Below are positions 45,530 to 55,723 of a DNA stretch of 64,000 bases, piece by piece (the first letter of the stretch is position 1; each line of letters starts with the position of its first letter). The stretch is taken from assembly GCA_028673005.1 (NCBI GenBank), contig CM054116.1, positions 149,603,173 through 149,667,172 on the forward strand, in the 5' to 3' direction. The stretch comes from Tanypteryx hageni. Lineage: Eukaryota > Arthropoda > Insecta > Odonata > Petaluridae. The notes beneath the pieces are model-generated. The model saw only the letters and a list, made by a program, of their open reading frames with translations, searched no databases and was not told where the DNA came from. A program made the translations under genes and the position numbers.

Positions 45530-45955
45530 TCAAATATGATGTGTATGCATGGGTTAAGTATTAAATTCAAGGCACTTCCCATTCTTCCTCCTTTTCTCTC
45601 TTCCCCTCCCATCTTCCCTCCCATTCTCCTTCCCTCCCTCCCATCCTCCCTCCCTCCCATCCTCCCTCCCTCCCATCCTCCCTCCCTCCCATCCTCTCTC
45701 CCTCCCTCCCATCCTCCCTCCCTCCCATTCTCCTTCCCTCCCTCCCATCCTCCCTCCCTCCCATTCTCCCTCCCTCTCCCCCTCTCTGGAAAAATAAACT
45801 TCTTAGTCCCAGTCTATTTCTCCCTCCTGTTTCTCTCACTATCTCTCCCTCTCCTGGAAAATAAGGTTTCCTAGTTTCAATCTCGCCCTAATAAGGAAAA
45901 TTATCTACATATCTTTCTCTCCCCTCTCTCTCTACCGACTAGAAAAAACAAAAAA
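45530..45955 (+). repeat. R2 family repeat, 5' part
   Basis: Begins with GGTTAAGTATTAAATTCAAG, then a long CCTCCCTCCC block and a second pyrimidine-rich stretch with CTGGAAAATAAGGTTTCCTA. The 3' half is missing, replaced by R3. Confidence 0.75.
45596..45785 (+). repeat. CCCATCCTCCCTCCCT minisatellite
   Basis: About ten copies of a 16-base unit, C-rich on this strand. The other strand has repeated GGGAGGGAGG runs and could form G-quadruplexes. Confidence 0.9.
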
Positions 45956-45959
45956 TCTT

Positions 45960-46580
45960 GAAAAGGTTCAACAATGCGGCCGCTAAAAATTCGCAATTTG
46001 TTAAACAAATTTTCAAGGTTTATGTATTTCTGAATGTGATACAGAGCTGAAATTTATTTATAGTTAGGACTTGTAAAAAAACGAAATAGGGATTATAGAA
46101 ATTTTGATATTTTAATTTGTGTTGCCGTTAAAAATTCTTTAAGATTAAACAAATAGAAACCTGTTTAGGTACTACGGGATGAGCTAGGAAGCTGAAATTT
46201 TCAAGTTATTTACAGAGTGATGCATTTGCACAAATAAACATTTGAATCTCTCCATAAATATATTGCGGAGGCCTTTAAAAATGTTTAAAATTTAAACAGA
46301 AAAATATTATTTCACTTCTAGAAGAGCTACAACTTAAAAATTTGGCAGAAATGTGTAGCTTTAGTACCTCATAATGGAGAATATTGAATTCTTAAAATTG
46401 AAAAGTTTGGGGATTGTTGTTATCTACTATTTTTACATAATGGAAAAACGAGGTGAAATCTTTAGAATAAAAAAATATTTGTAATGATGAAATATCTGTC
46501 TGAAAAATGAATGTTTTTTTAAGGTGAGATGATATGCTTGCAGAATGCAAGCACCAACTACTTGCATAGTGTAAGCAGGG
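45960..46580 (-). repeat. R3 family repeat, reverse copy
   Basis: GCGGCCGCTAAAAATTCGCA ... ATGATGAAATATCTGTCTGA ... GATGATATGCTTGCAGAATG is the reverse of an R3 unit (compare 8680-9300). It ends with the CTTGCAT word typical of the R3 terminus. Confidence 0.8.
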
Positions 46581-46849
46581 CTTGAAAGATTTCATGTTGG
46601 CTCACCAATCAGGCAAATATCTCACCCATCAGCTGAAAATCGCCAGCGCCCCAGAGACCCCAAGGCTGGTGAGCAAAATAAACACTCTCAGTGCTAAAAA
46701 TGAAATGTTAATTATTAACGCTTTCGTTGACCTATATCTTTATATTCATTTTTGCCAGATATAACTATAAACGTTCAATCAAGTACATTACATAAAATAT
46801 ATTTGTATGTACATCAGTCTACATGACAATTAATATAAAAAACTCGTAC
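46581..46849. other. No feature recognised
   Basis: Short spacer between R3 and R2. Confidence 0.4.
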
Positions 46850-47500
46850 ATATTATCAGTGACGCAAGAGCATGAGCAAGCAATAGTTCAGTGAAACTTA
46901 CTATTCATATCTTCTTAGGTGTCAACATACATACATTAAGAGAAAAAAAAGACCTATCTCTCCGTCCTCTCTCCCCTTCCCCTCTTCTCCTGTCTCTCTT
47001 CTTTTTTTCTTCCTTCTCTCCTATTAAAGCATTCAAAGCACCCTTTCCTTACATACATTGCAACAGAATTGAGACGGCAATAAAATTTAGAGGTTTAACA
47101 ATGACACGGTCGGCAACGTATCGTTAAAAAGCTTAAATTTTTCCAATAAATATTATTTAAACGTATTACTTGAGTGATTTCAAATTGTAGGGGAAGTGCA
47201 GTAATAAGAATTGGAAACGGTATTAATTTTTCTTTAAAACAGTGTAGCTTTGAAGATCGGAGGTTAATTCTTTCTAATTTTAATTTGCAAAAGAGTAAAA
47301 CCCTCGAATTCCAAAAACAGATTTTTACACGTTATCTTACGAGAAAGAGAAATTATCTACCAGAGTCGAGCCCGGATCTTTTTTGGGAATTTTCTTTCAT
47401 TAATGGCTTTTACTGTAAGAATCAGACGTTCCTACCAAATTTCAATCTTGTACCTACTCGGAAAGTTGGTTTAAAATAGCATTAGATTCAGCCGTAAATA
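46850..47500 (+). repeat. R2 family repeat
   Basis: A pyrimidine block at 46955-47020, then GAATTGAGACGGCAATAAAA, TTAGAGGTTTAACAATGACA, GAGTGATTTCAAATTGTAGG, ACACGTTATCTTACGAGAAA and CCAGAGTCGAGCCCGGATC. Confidence 0.72.
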
Positions 47501-47852
47501 GTTCGTATTAGTCAAGCGATACCGGATTTCTTAGCTCGTTATTTAAAGAGATGTGGCAGCTCAATCTGGCCCTGAGACACCACAATGGCATTGAAATGCC
47601 ATACGATAAAGTTTAAGAACTTATTTTCAGTAATTCATATTTATAACAGTATCCTCAAGAAGAATCCCCTCTGACAGATGTACGAACTGATTTTATGAAC
47701 TAATTTCAGCAGCTAATATGAGCACTCGTTTTTCACCTTGATTTACTGGATTGTTGCCAAAACCAGATATCTCTTCCTCCCATGTAGTCCAGAGAATCAA
47801 GGGTTTATTGTATTTGCTTGTTTCAAAACTAATTACAAATATTTGATTTCAG

Positions 47853-47915
47853 ATGGCTCTCCATCCACCAGTTTCACCAAAAGAAGAAATCCTGACAGAT
47901 GATTGTGCTAATCAG
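47853..47915 (+). CDS. Acidic linker exon of a zinc-finger gene
   Basis: It is bounded by TTGATTTCAG and CAG|GTAATT; 63 nt, open in phase 0. The peptide MALHPPVSPKEEILTDDCAN is acidic, with a PKEE sumoylation-like core. Similar short exons follow at 48613 (KEEP) and 53572 (EEIMTDDIP). The pair ILTDD / IMTDD suggests exon duplication. Such exons link an N-terminal DNA-binding domain to C2H2 fingers in many insect transcription factors. The start Met may be internal. Confidence 0.6.
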
Positions 47916-48612
47916 GTAATTAGATTAATATCCTTTGATTATAATATACTGAAATTTTACTTCCCTAAGGACTCTTAAAAAGTCCAAGATGTGATAGAAA
48001 TAGATTTCCAGCGAGAAAATCAATGAGAGTAAATGCTCGAGTGTGTTGAGGTGATTCATACAAACCAATCATAGCCCAAGTTTTGAAAAATTGATAGTTA
48101 CCACTTGACCCCCTCAAGCATGATTTAAAAATTTAAAAACCAAGGTATTTAAATGCTCCATTATGACATATTTCTTATTTTAATTTATATCTCTTAAAAT
48201 AATGCAATTAAAAATCTGAAAAAAATCGGGAATATTAATTATAAATGCCTTGCTGTTTTTTAATGTTTTCAGAAGTCTGTGTTGTAATTTTAAATTTCTA
48301 CAGTACTTACAATCTTATTCTGATATTTTGGATAGGGTGTGGTACATCTCAAAACATGACACAACACACACAGAAGGATTTCCAGTACAGTTTTTGCTAC
48401 GGTAGGCTGTCTCCTTCCTTATTCCCTTTTTTTTGCAAGCAACGCACTTCCTCTGAGCGACTCTTCTCTTGCCTGAAGGGGGATTCTCTTCAGGGAAGTG
48501 ACGCCCTGCTAGCCGTGTTGCCGATGATTCAATAGGCCTTGCTGGCTTTCCCCTTTTCTTTCCTAATATATTATTTTAATGTATTCTTGTGTTTCCGATC
48601 TTTCCATTTCAG

Positions 48613-48672
48613 ATGGATTTGCCACCTTTGAAAGAGGAACCTCGTGATGAGAATTATCGAGTCCAGTCTCAG
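48613..48672 (+). CDS. Acidic linker exon with LKEEP sumoylation-like motif
   Basis: It is bounded by TTCCATTTCAG and CAG|GTAATA; 60 nt, phase 0. The peptide is MDLPPLKEEPRDENYRVQSQ. LKEE fits the sumoylation consensus (hydrophobic-Lys-x-Glu). Both splice sites are strong and the exon is a multiple of three, as is the previous one, so the two can be joined or skipped without a frameshift. Confidence 0.65.
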
Positions 48673-49214
48673 GTAATACCAATATCATAATTTTATTCAC
48701 ACACACAAAAATACGTTTATGAGGCTTCTGTAAAAAGCAGACTAAAACATTTTCCATTGCGTCTACACGTGAAATGTTTTTTCAAACAAAAAATTTACGA
48801 ATATAAACATTCCTATCATTATATATATAATCCGTTTGATATAAACCGAGATGGAATTTAGGTGATAACATTTAAATGATTTATATTGGTAACACTGATC
48901 TAGTAATATAAATGCATATATGCAGACAAGTATGAGGTAAAGAATAGAATTCAACTCTCTGGAATATACTATAACGGGAATTATATATTTTTAAAATTTT
49001 CATTCCACATGAAACATTGTTTCATTGAATTAAAATTTATTAGTTTTATTCGAAGGAAGTGCAATATATCCCCTCTGAAAATAGTGCCGCAAATAGACAT
49101 TTATTTCTTTAATTACCGTCTCAATTCTATATAAACAAATTCTGATTAGCTCATTATATAAATTTCTGCCAAAATTCAATTTTCTATCTACATCCTTGAA
49201 CGAGTTATTCGCGT

Positions 49215-49770
49215 TTTAATAACTTTACACTCAGACCAACTGTGACAGTTGTCCGGGATGGCTCGGTCGCAGGTTATCCAAGGATATCGAGAGGGGATGG
49301 GCACCAGTGCAGGTAAAATAAATAAAAAAAGGGAATAATGGGTCTCCGCCTGCACCCGGAGGGGAATACAAAAATGTGGGGGAGGAGACGGGTAAGGGCA
49401 GGAGGTAGGGGACAGGAAGGTAATAAGGGAAACGAAACGGGATATATAACAGAAAGTAACAACCGGATCGTGGATTCTTTACTCCAAGCCAAGCCAATGT
49501 CAACTCCTCACACAAAAAGAAGAACGAAATTAATACAACTTATCTCCAACGGGTCGTCGAGACTTCTCCTTGACCACTTTGGAAACCCTCCCCTCCCTCT
49601 TCTCTGTCGCCAGGCCCTCCACCCGAGACACCTCGCGGGCGGACACCAAGACAACAAACAAAAATGTAACGATAGACAGCGAGCGTTACCCCGCGAACGC
49701 GACAAACCGTTACTCAACAAATGGACAACACTGCTTATTTTACCTCTTTAGGTATTCCTTCTCGTAAATA
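49215..49770. other. GC-richer unassigned segment
   Basis: A 550-base segment with higher GC than its surroundings (GTCCGGGATGGCTCGGTCGC ... GCGTTACCCCGCGAACGCGA) and overlapping open frames of 65-137 codons on both strands without known domains. It may be part of a retroelement leader or a CpG-rich repeat. Confidence 0.35.
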
Positions 49771-49779
49771 ATGCAACGA

Positions 49780-50330
49780 ACTATGAAAATCATTTCCCTC
49801 TCCCTCCGTCTTTCTCTTCTTCCGTCTTGCTCTCCTTCCGTCCTGCTCTCCTTCCCATATTAAAAGCCTTCAAAGCATGCTTAAATGCGTAAGAATTGGA
49901 ATAACAATATGATTTTGAGTTTTAAAAATGTAATTGGTGGGCGCAGGTTAAAATGGGGCAAGATTTCCCCAAAATATGTGAATTAAACGTTTAACATGAG
50001 GAATTTCGAACTGTAGATGAAAAACAATGAACAGAACAAGAAACCTGGCAATTTTTTCTTAAAATGGTCTAGATTTGAAGGACGAGGGTCCATTTATTCT
50101 AATTTTAATCTCAAGAAGAAGAAAAGCCTCCACGTGAAAAAGGTTGATTTTTACATGTTATCTTATGGGGAATGCAAATCGTCCCCTGGAGTCGAATCCT
50201 GGGTGTTTTTCAAAAATTTTCGTTTGTCGTAGCATTTTTATATTGGAGTGGATTATCTCTGCCAGATTTCAAGTTTATATCAGCATATTTGGTCGAGTTA
50301 TTCACGTTTTAAGTATATTCCAGGAATCAA
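49780..50330 (+). repeat. R2 family repeat
   Basis: Contains a CTCCCTCCGTCTTTC block, AAAGCCTTCAAAGCATGC, GAATTTCGAACTGTAGATGA, ACATGTTATCTTATGGGGAA and CCCCTGGAGTCGAATCCTGG. Confidence 0.75.
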
Positions 50331-50992
50331 GAATCGGATATTTATATACAGTAAAACCCCTATTTAATGAATCGCTGGGGGATTAGAATATATTTCACTA
50401 AATCGAGGTTTTCATTAAATGGAGGTTTTCAATTAAAATGAGTTAAATTTATCTTTTTTGCTTGTGTATTAGTTCCATTATACAATACCAGAATAAGGCC
50501 ACTGAAAATGGTCTCTATAATAAAAATCCATTTTTCAATATTGTATGCAAAATACTTATATTAATACTTTTAAAATAAACATTGATAAACAAATTCCAGT
50601 GACAAACGAGCCTTATTGCTATTGATTATGAAAATTTCTGTAACGAATCATTCATATGATTACAAAAAATAATTTCAAAATTTTAAAAGTATTTTCAAAA
50701 TTGACATAAATCTTGAAACAATTTTTCATCCCTCCTTTAAAAAGCTTCATCATACAACATTAAATAGAAAATATTAAAATATATTTGGAATTTCACATAT
50801 AAAAATATCAAAATTATTCAAAAACCATGCATACAGAAAAAGCTACAAGAAAATTATTTATTAAAATAGTCCAGCAAACTTGTTTGCTTCTTCTGGGGGG
50901 TGCTGTGAACATTCAGAACTTCTCGCTCCAAAGAATTTACTTTCGATATAGTAGTGCTGTCCACATCAAAAGAAGTTAAATATCTTCGCACC

Positions 50993-51873
50993 ACTTCAAG
51001 TGCTGTTCAATATATATGCTGAAGAAATGATTGACAATGGAATAGGGAATGATAAAGGAATTAGTATTGGGGGTTGAATAATAAATTGTGTAAGGTTTGC
51101 TGATGACATGGTAATTTTGGCAGATGAAACGAGGCATATTCAGGAAATGGTTACAAAGCTAGAAGACAGGATGATGGAATATGGAATGAAAATGAACATA
51201 AAGAAAACAATGGTGATAAGAATAGGGGATAGAGAGATTATGAATGTGTCAATAAAGGATGGAAGAGTGGAGCAAGTAAAACAGTATAGATATTTGGGAA
51301 GCATGCTAACTGAAGACTGGAGAAGTGAAAAAGAAATAAGAACAAGAATAGCAATGGCAAAAGAAACATTTAATAGGAAAAAACGGGTACTATGTGGTAA
51401 AATGGATTTAAATCTGAAGAAACGTCTTGTGAAGTGCTATGTTTGGAGTGTATTGCTTTATGGGTGTGAAACATGGACGCTAAAGAAAAGAGAGAAAGAA
51501 AGACTAGAGGCATTTGAAATGTGGGTGTGGAGGCGGATGGAGAAGGTTAAGTGGACGGATAGGATAAGGAATGAAGCAATACTAACAAGGGTGAATGAGA
51601 AGAGAAGATTACTTGAAACAATTCAGAGGAGGAAAAGTAACTGGTTAGGGCATATCTTGAGAGGAGAAGGTTTACTATTGATGGTGTTGGAAGGATCAGT
51701 AGAAGGTGAAAGGAAAAGGGGACGTAGAAGAATAAAAATGTTTGACGATCTGAAAGAAAGGGGAGGGTATCAGGAAATGAAAGAAATGGCAAGGAACAGA
51801 AATGAGTGGAGACAACGCTGGTGCCAGGGACCTGCCTAGAGGCAGAATACCTCATGATGATGACTTCAAGTGC
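50993..51873 (+). mobile_element. RTE-like retrotransposon copy 3, with 11-bp target duplication
   Basis: ACTTCAAGTGC occurs at both borders (50993-51003 and 51863-51873). The insert starts inside the reverse transcriptase (LFNIYAEEM) and ends GGGACCTGCCTAGAGGCAGA...CATGATGATG, a 3' tail like that of the 3-8 kb RTE copies but from a different subfamily. The perfect duplication proves insertion into the Tigger transposase gene. Confidence 0.93.
51004..51839 (+). pseudogene. RTE reverse transcriptase C-terminal part
   Basis: LFNIYAEEMIDNG, one stop at 51076-51078 (GG, TGA), then VRFADDMVILADETRHIQEM with catalytic FADD, QYRYLGSMLTEDW, KCYVWSVLLYGCETWTLKKR, VKWTDRIRNEAIL and RRKSNWLGHILRGEGL. 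About 243 codons stay open after the stop. It shares the same domain order as copies 1 and 2 but is clearly diverged. Confidence 0.9.
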
Positions 51874-53486
51874 CTAAACCGCTTCACCAAGTGTGGGAAC
51901 TGATTCTTCTTCTTGTACTGCCTCTTCTTCTTCTTCTACTACTGCCTCTTCTTCCTCTGCCTCTTTGGCATCACAGATTTCTTCCACGTCTTGTGGAGGA
52001 CCAGATGTACTCTCAAGATCATCACACCGGACAAACTCTTCAAAATTTGTGTCCATGTCAGGTGCAATTTTCAACCAATTTTCGTGGTCAGTCACATCGA
52101 TGTCTACATCAATTTCCATAGCATTGTTGCAATTGAACGCAGCCTTATGAAAACAGTTGGATATTGTTTGAGGTGTAACTGAATTCCATGCATATGCATA
52201 CCCTGAAGGACGCTCAGTTTCAAATGTTTATTCATCTCGATGTGGTATACTGCTTTCTGCACCAAAGCCTTCCTGTACTTTGCTTTCATGGAGTGAATAA
52301 TGCCCAAGTCAAGTGGCTGCAGATGGCTAGTACAATTAGCTGGAAAAAACACCACTTTTATATTGCGAAAAAAATCAGTATCTGGAGGGTGGGCCGGACA
52401 TTTATCAATAAATAGAAGAATTTTTCTATTTGCACCACCCATCTTTGCATCTAATGATTTCAAAAATGTTTTAAATATATCCGTTGTCATCCATGCATTT
52501 TTATTGCTGGCATATTTTCATGGCAATGCTCGGACATTTTTAAAACACCTTGGCTTGGCAAATTTACCTATTATTAGAGGCATCAACTTTTCACTGCCAT
52601 CTGAATTTGCACATAAAAGTGCAGTTATCCTATCTTTACTTCTCTTTCCACCATGGCACTTGTCTCCTCTAGTAGCAAGAGTTTTTGATGGAAGAAGGTT
52701 GAAAAAAATGCCGGGGTTCGATTCCCCCAAAATTTTTTTCTCCGATTTTTTTTATTTGTTCGCAATTTCCAGCATATCGTCGATAAAACTTGCACAAGAT
52801 TTAAAAAAAATTTCTTCCATCCATTTTAACTAATATTTTCTTCATCGTAATTCTTCACGAACATAATTTTACGAATCACTACCCATTCGCTTTACCATCA
52901 TGATCGAACCCCGGAAATAATATTTGAAATCCAACTCATTTACCCTAGACCAACGCTCCTAGATAATTAGGAAAGGACTTTTAACGTTCTTATTTCGATG
53001 ACTCTCGGATCGCGATTTTCAAAGGGCATTTTCTCGTAAACGACGTCGAGTATATAGCACATTATGACAACAGGTAACTGAGCGTGGTACGAGAAATGAG
53101 GAACATACGAGCGGGATTCATTACATTTTAGGATTTACGGTTTCCTTGCGGCTGCTACCGTCTTAGCAGACAATGTAGCCGCTTGCGCGTGATGAGCCAT
53201 TCACAAAGTTTTGAGCGTATATCGTAATTTTAACGTACAATATGTTTCTTTTGTTATTTCTTTTTGCTCATGAAAAAGTTTACTAAATGCGGGAAACAAC
53301 AAATAAAAATTGAAGTACGAGTACATAATATTCTTCCACTAAATGCGGGTTTTTCACTAAATCGGGTTTCACTAAATGCGGGAAAATAATACATTGTTTA
53401 TATGGGGCTATTGTCGGGACATGAAAAAATCTTCACTATATCCGGGATTTCACTAAATGCGGGAACATTAAATCGGGGTTTTACTG

Positions 53487-53571
53487 TATATATATAGTTG
53501 ATGTTGTTATGGGTTTATAACAAAGGGTATTGCTTTTTCCACATTAATGTAATTTTATGGTTTAGTTTCAG
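53487..53571. other. Intron end before acidic exon
   Basis: Short T-rich sequence leading to the TTTAGTTTCAG acceptor. Confidence 0.5.
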
Positions 53572-53632
53572 CTCACCTTCTGTCCAGCTATACCAGGAGA
53601 GGAGATTATGACAGACGATATTCCAGTCCGAG
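53572..53632 (+). CDS. Acidic linker exon of a zinc-finger gene
   Basis: It is bounded by TTTAGTTTCAG and GAG|GTAAAT; 61 nt. The phase-0 peptide is LTFCPAIPGEEIMTDDIPVR. It resembles the 47853 exon (EEILTDDC). Its length is not a multiple of three, and the phase does not fit the zinc-finger exon at 55004 read in its finger frame. Either an exon is missing between them or the gene is damaged. Confidence 0.55.
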
Positions 53633-53712
53633 GTAAATATTAACTATTTTTTGTTGCTATCCCATTATTATTAGATTGAGTTTGTTTTAAGTTGTGCATA
53701 ACTACAATTAAT

Positions 53713-54222
53713 AAAGGTGAAATACTCCTTTAGCCAAACAATTAGAGGGTTACAACACCCAATGCATTTCGCCCACAAGGTGGGCATCGTCAGGGGTAAA
53801 ACCTGTTTCAACAGTGACTGGGAGCCAACTGCCAGGTTTGAAACGGAAAGTATTAAGAAGACGACCGAGAAACAAGTGAAACGCGGAAAGATTTTTCGGC
53901 GTGTGTGTCGTTTAAATCTGTCAATTTGTATAGGGTCTTGTTGAAATCTGTGTCCGTGTTCATAAGTGTATCGCGGTTTTTGTAAATGTGAAGGTTTTCT
54001 AACGAGTTTAGTGAGTTATGGGCTGAAGTTATCAATGTTAAATCGTTTACGTGTATACTATGACCTGTTTCGAAGATGTGGTTGGCAACGCTGGATTTTT
54101 CAAAACGATTATATTTATAGTGAGCCATGTGTTCCTTAAAGCGTGTTATTAGTTTCCTTCTTGTTTGTCCTATGTACTTTTTGTCGCAGTGTGAGCATTG
54201 TATTTTATAAATACCCTTTATT
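53713..54222 (-). pseudogene. Penelope-like element: GIY-YIG endonuclease end and 3' tail
   Basis: The minus strand reads KGIYKIQCSHCDKKYIGQTR, RKLITRFKEHMAHYKYNRFE, SSVANHIFETGHSIHVNDLT, and a tail ending VSLVSRSSS before a stop near 53853. GIY...YIG and the following Arg, His and Glu are typical of the GIY-YIG nuclease fused to reverse transcriptase in Penelope-like retroelements. About 55 bases after the stop lies a hammerhead motif. The reverse transcriptase part is not in this orientation; it lies inverted next door (54226-54700). Confidence 0.88.
53757..53797 (-). ncRNA. Hammerhead ribozyme candidate in Penelope-like element
   Basis: Minus strand in order: ACCC (stem I), CTGACGA (catalytic CUGANGA), one unpaired T, stem II GCCCAC-CTT-GTGGGC (six perfect pairs), GAA, a one-pair stem III A-TGCA-T, H17 = T, and GGGT closing stem I. 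Every conserved core position of a hammerhead is present; the extra T before stem II is unusual. Very short stem III is known for hammerheads of Penelope-like elements, where they lie in the terminal repeats and self-cleave the transcript. Cleavage would fall just before GGGT. Confidence 0.65.
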
Positions 54223-54225
54223 CAT

Positions 54226-54700
54226 AACAACTCCTTCCCTATGAACCAAAAAATAGCTGCGTTTCAATTTTTAACACACAGATTATGTAACATCCCCCTC
54301 AATAAAATCAGATATGCAAAGGAACTTAAACACATAAAACAAATTGCCGCTAAACTTGGATACGATAATACTTTAATTAATAAATTAGTGAGAAAACATA
54401 ACTTTAATAAAACCTTGTCCAATACCACTTCCCTCAAATTAGACAATAAAAAAGAGGACAAATATGTAAAATTGCCTTATTTTCCACCATTAAACAGAGG
54501 CTTGAACAAAATTTTTAAACATAAGGATTATACCATAACATATACAATTCCTTATAATTTGAAAAATTTACTGGGCAGTACAAAAGACAGAACAGAATCT
54601 TTGAACTAGTCCGGTATTTATAAAATACAATGCTCACACTGCGACAAAAAGTACATAGGACAAACAAGAAGGAAACTAATAACACGCTTCATTAATTCAC
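54226..54700 (+). pseudogene. Penelope-like element: end of reverse transcriptase, inverted
   Basis: HNNSFPMNQKIAAFQFLTHR, LCNIPLNKIRYAKELKHIKQ and YFPPLNRGLNKIFKHKDYTI are the thumb/linker region after the reverse transcriptase, followed after one stop (near 54607) by SGIYKIQCSHCDKKYIGQTR and KLITRF. The last 90 bases duplicate the start of the minus-strand piece. The two pieces meet head to head at about 54223, the pattern expected from twin priming (5' inversion). Confidence 0.85.
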
Positions 54701-55003
54701 CAAAACAGCAACAATACTTTCCACACTAGGAGATTTATATCACAGATGTCCGTCTCAGATCACCGTCTAAGAAAAAGCATCCTTACTCAAAAACGGTCAA
54801 CATAATAATAGAAATTTTACCTAAAACCCGCACGTGTCATTCCAGCCACTGAAAAGGACGAGACAGTGAAAAATGAGCGTGAGGGAAACCATCATAAAAT
54901 GCGAGGGATAGCGTAGAAATCTACCCCGCGTGAATACCAGAGGGTTAAGAAAGGAATGTGCTAGAATTTTGCTACATTATTACTCATTTTGTTTAAATTG
55001 CAG
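54701..55003. other. Intron sequence, nothing recognised
   Basis: Leads into the TTTAAATTGCAG acceptor of the zinc-finger exon. Confidence 0.5.
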
Positions 55004-55470
55004 GAGGTAATTTCATCAGCTTCGGCACTGCATCGAAAGTCTCATATGAGAATTAGGAAGTGCATGTGCAATTTATGGGGACGGATGTGGATCAGCAAAA
55101 GAGACATGAGGGAACACGTGATGGGCCACATGGGAGTGAAGCCTCATGAGTGCAACTTTTGCGGAAAGCGGTTTTCGAGAAGAAAAGATTTCCGTATGCA
55201 CATGAAACTGCATACAAGAAAAGGGATGTTCACGTGTGACATGTGCGGGAAACAATACACCGAAAAAAGAAACCTCATCTTTCACAATAGGATCCACACG
55301 GGAGCGTCCATTCTCTTGCAAATTGTGTGACAAGACATTTATGTGCAACAGGGTATTGGTTCGTCATACCGCAACCCACTCGAATGAAAGGCTGTGATCT
55401 ATGTGCTGAGATGTTTGCCACCAAATCACATCTTAAGGATCACCAGAAAACACATACCAAGGTAAGGAAA
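55004..55470 (+). pseudogene. C2H2 zinc-finger exon, two frameshifts
   Basis: After a good acceptor the frame reads EVISSASALHRKSHMRIR and then fingers. Finger 1 CNLWGRMWISKRDMREHVMG has Trp in place of the second Cys. Finger 2 CNFCGKRFSRRKDFRMHMKL and finger 3 CDMCGKQYTEKRNLIFHNRI are intact. Near 55302 one base is missing; in the next frame ERPFSCKLCDKTFMCNRVLV gives finger 4. A second shift near 55390 leads to CDLCAEMFATKSHLKDHQKT, finger 5. HTG-linkers join them. Three lesions point to a decayed gene copy, although assembly errors could cause the indels. Confidence 0.8.
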
Positions 55471-55499
55471 TGCACGCAGAGAGCCTTATTAGCAAGTTT

Positions 55500-55640
55500 A
55501 ACTTCATACAAAAGAAGGCTAATGCCTGCACCAAATTTCCCCTTTCTGTGTTGGTCCGTTGTAGGCAATGGGAACACCATTAGTGTGTATTCCCTAGTCA
55601 GCAAGACCAATTGTAACACTCACTTTACTGATGATGATGA
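55500..55640 (+). repeat. S1-like SINE 3' fragment
   Basis: AGAAGGCTAATGCCTGCACC then AATTTCCCCTTTCTGTG resembles the S1 3' part at 42706-42760 (TAGGCTAATGCCAGCACCAG). It ends with TGATGATGATGAG. Confidence 0.55.
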
Positions 55641-55723
55641 GAACAGATGCGATGCAAAATTATAATTCTAGTCAATCATGTGCAATTACACGAAACCGCC
55701 AACAATGCTAATCACTTAGGCCA

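Larger units (their letters stand above)
50860..52733 (-). pseudogene. Tigger DDE transposase remnant, split by RTE insertion
   Basis: Reading downward: GIFFNLLPSKTLATRGDKCH, RITALLCANSDGSEKLMPLI, a TGG-to-TGA stop near 52508, TDIFKTFLKSLDAKM, ILLFIDKCPAHP (second catalytic Asp), CTSHLQPLDLGIIHSMKAKY (third). A frameshift follows near 52180, then NCFHKAAFNCNNAMEIDVD and the acidic tail. After the RTE insertion (50993-51873) the frame resumes as VRRYLTSFDVDSTTISKVNS ... PQKKQTSLLDYF. The first Asp region (usually N-DETG) is altered. It cannot be active. Confidence 0.88.
50349..53486 (-). mobile_element. Tigger (pogo) DNA transposon with TA duplication, interrupted by RTE
   Basis: The ends are CAGTAAAACCCCTATTTAAT and, reversed, CAGTAAAACCCCGATTTAAT, each next to TA (50347-50348 and 53487-53488). 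Subterminal words CACTAAATGCGGG recur four to five times near the right end (53336-53465). The total of 3.1 kb includes an RTE insertion of about 870 bases. The transposase runs on the minus strand; the N-terminal half is replaced by unassigned DNA (about 52735-53330). It lies in the putative intron between acidic exons 48672 and 53572. Confidence 0.92.

Noticed and set aside
45554..45839. Gly/Arg/Glu-rich minus-strand frames
   Set aside because: Translation of the CCCATCCTCCCTCCCT minisatellite.
51874..52182. Several plus-strand frames of 75-89 codons near 52 kb
   Set aside because: Shadows of the acidic C-terminal part of the Tigger transposase on the minus strand.
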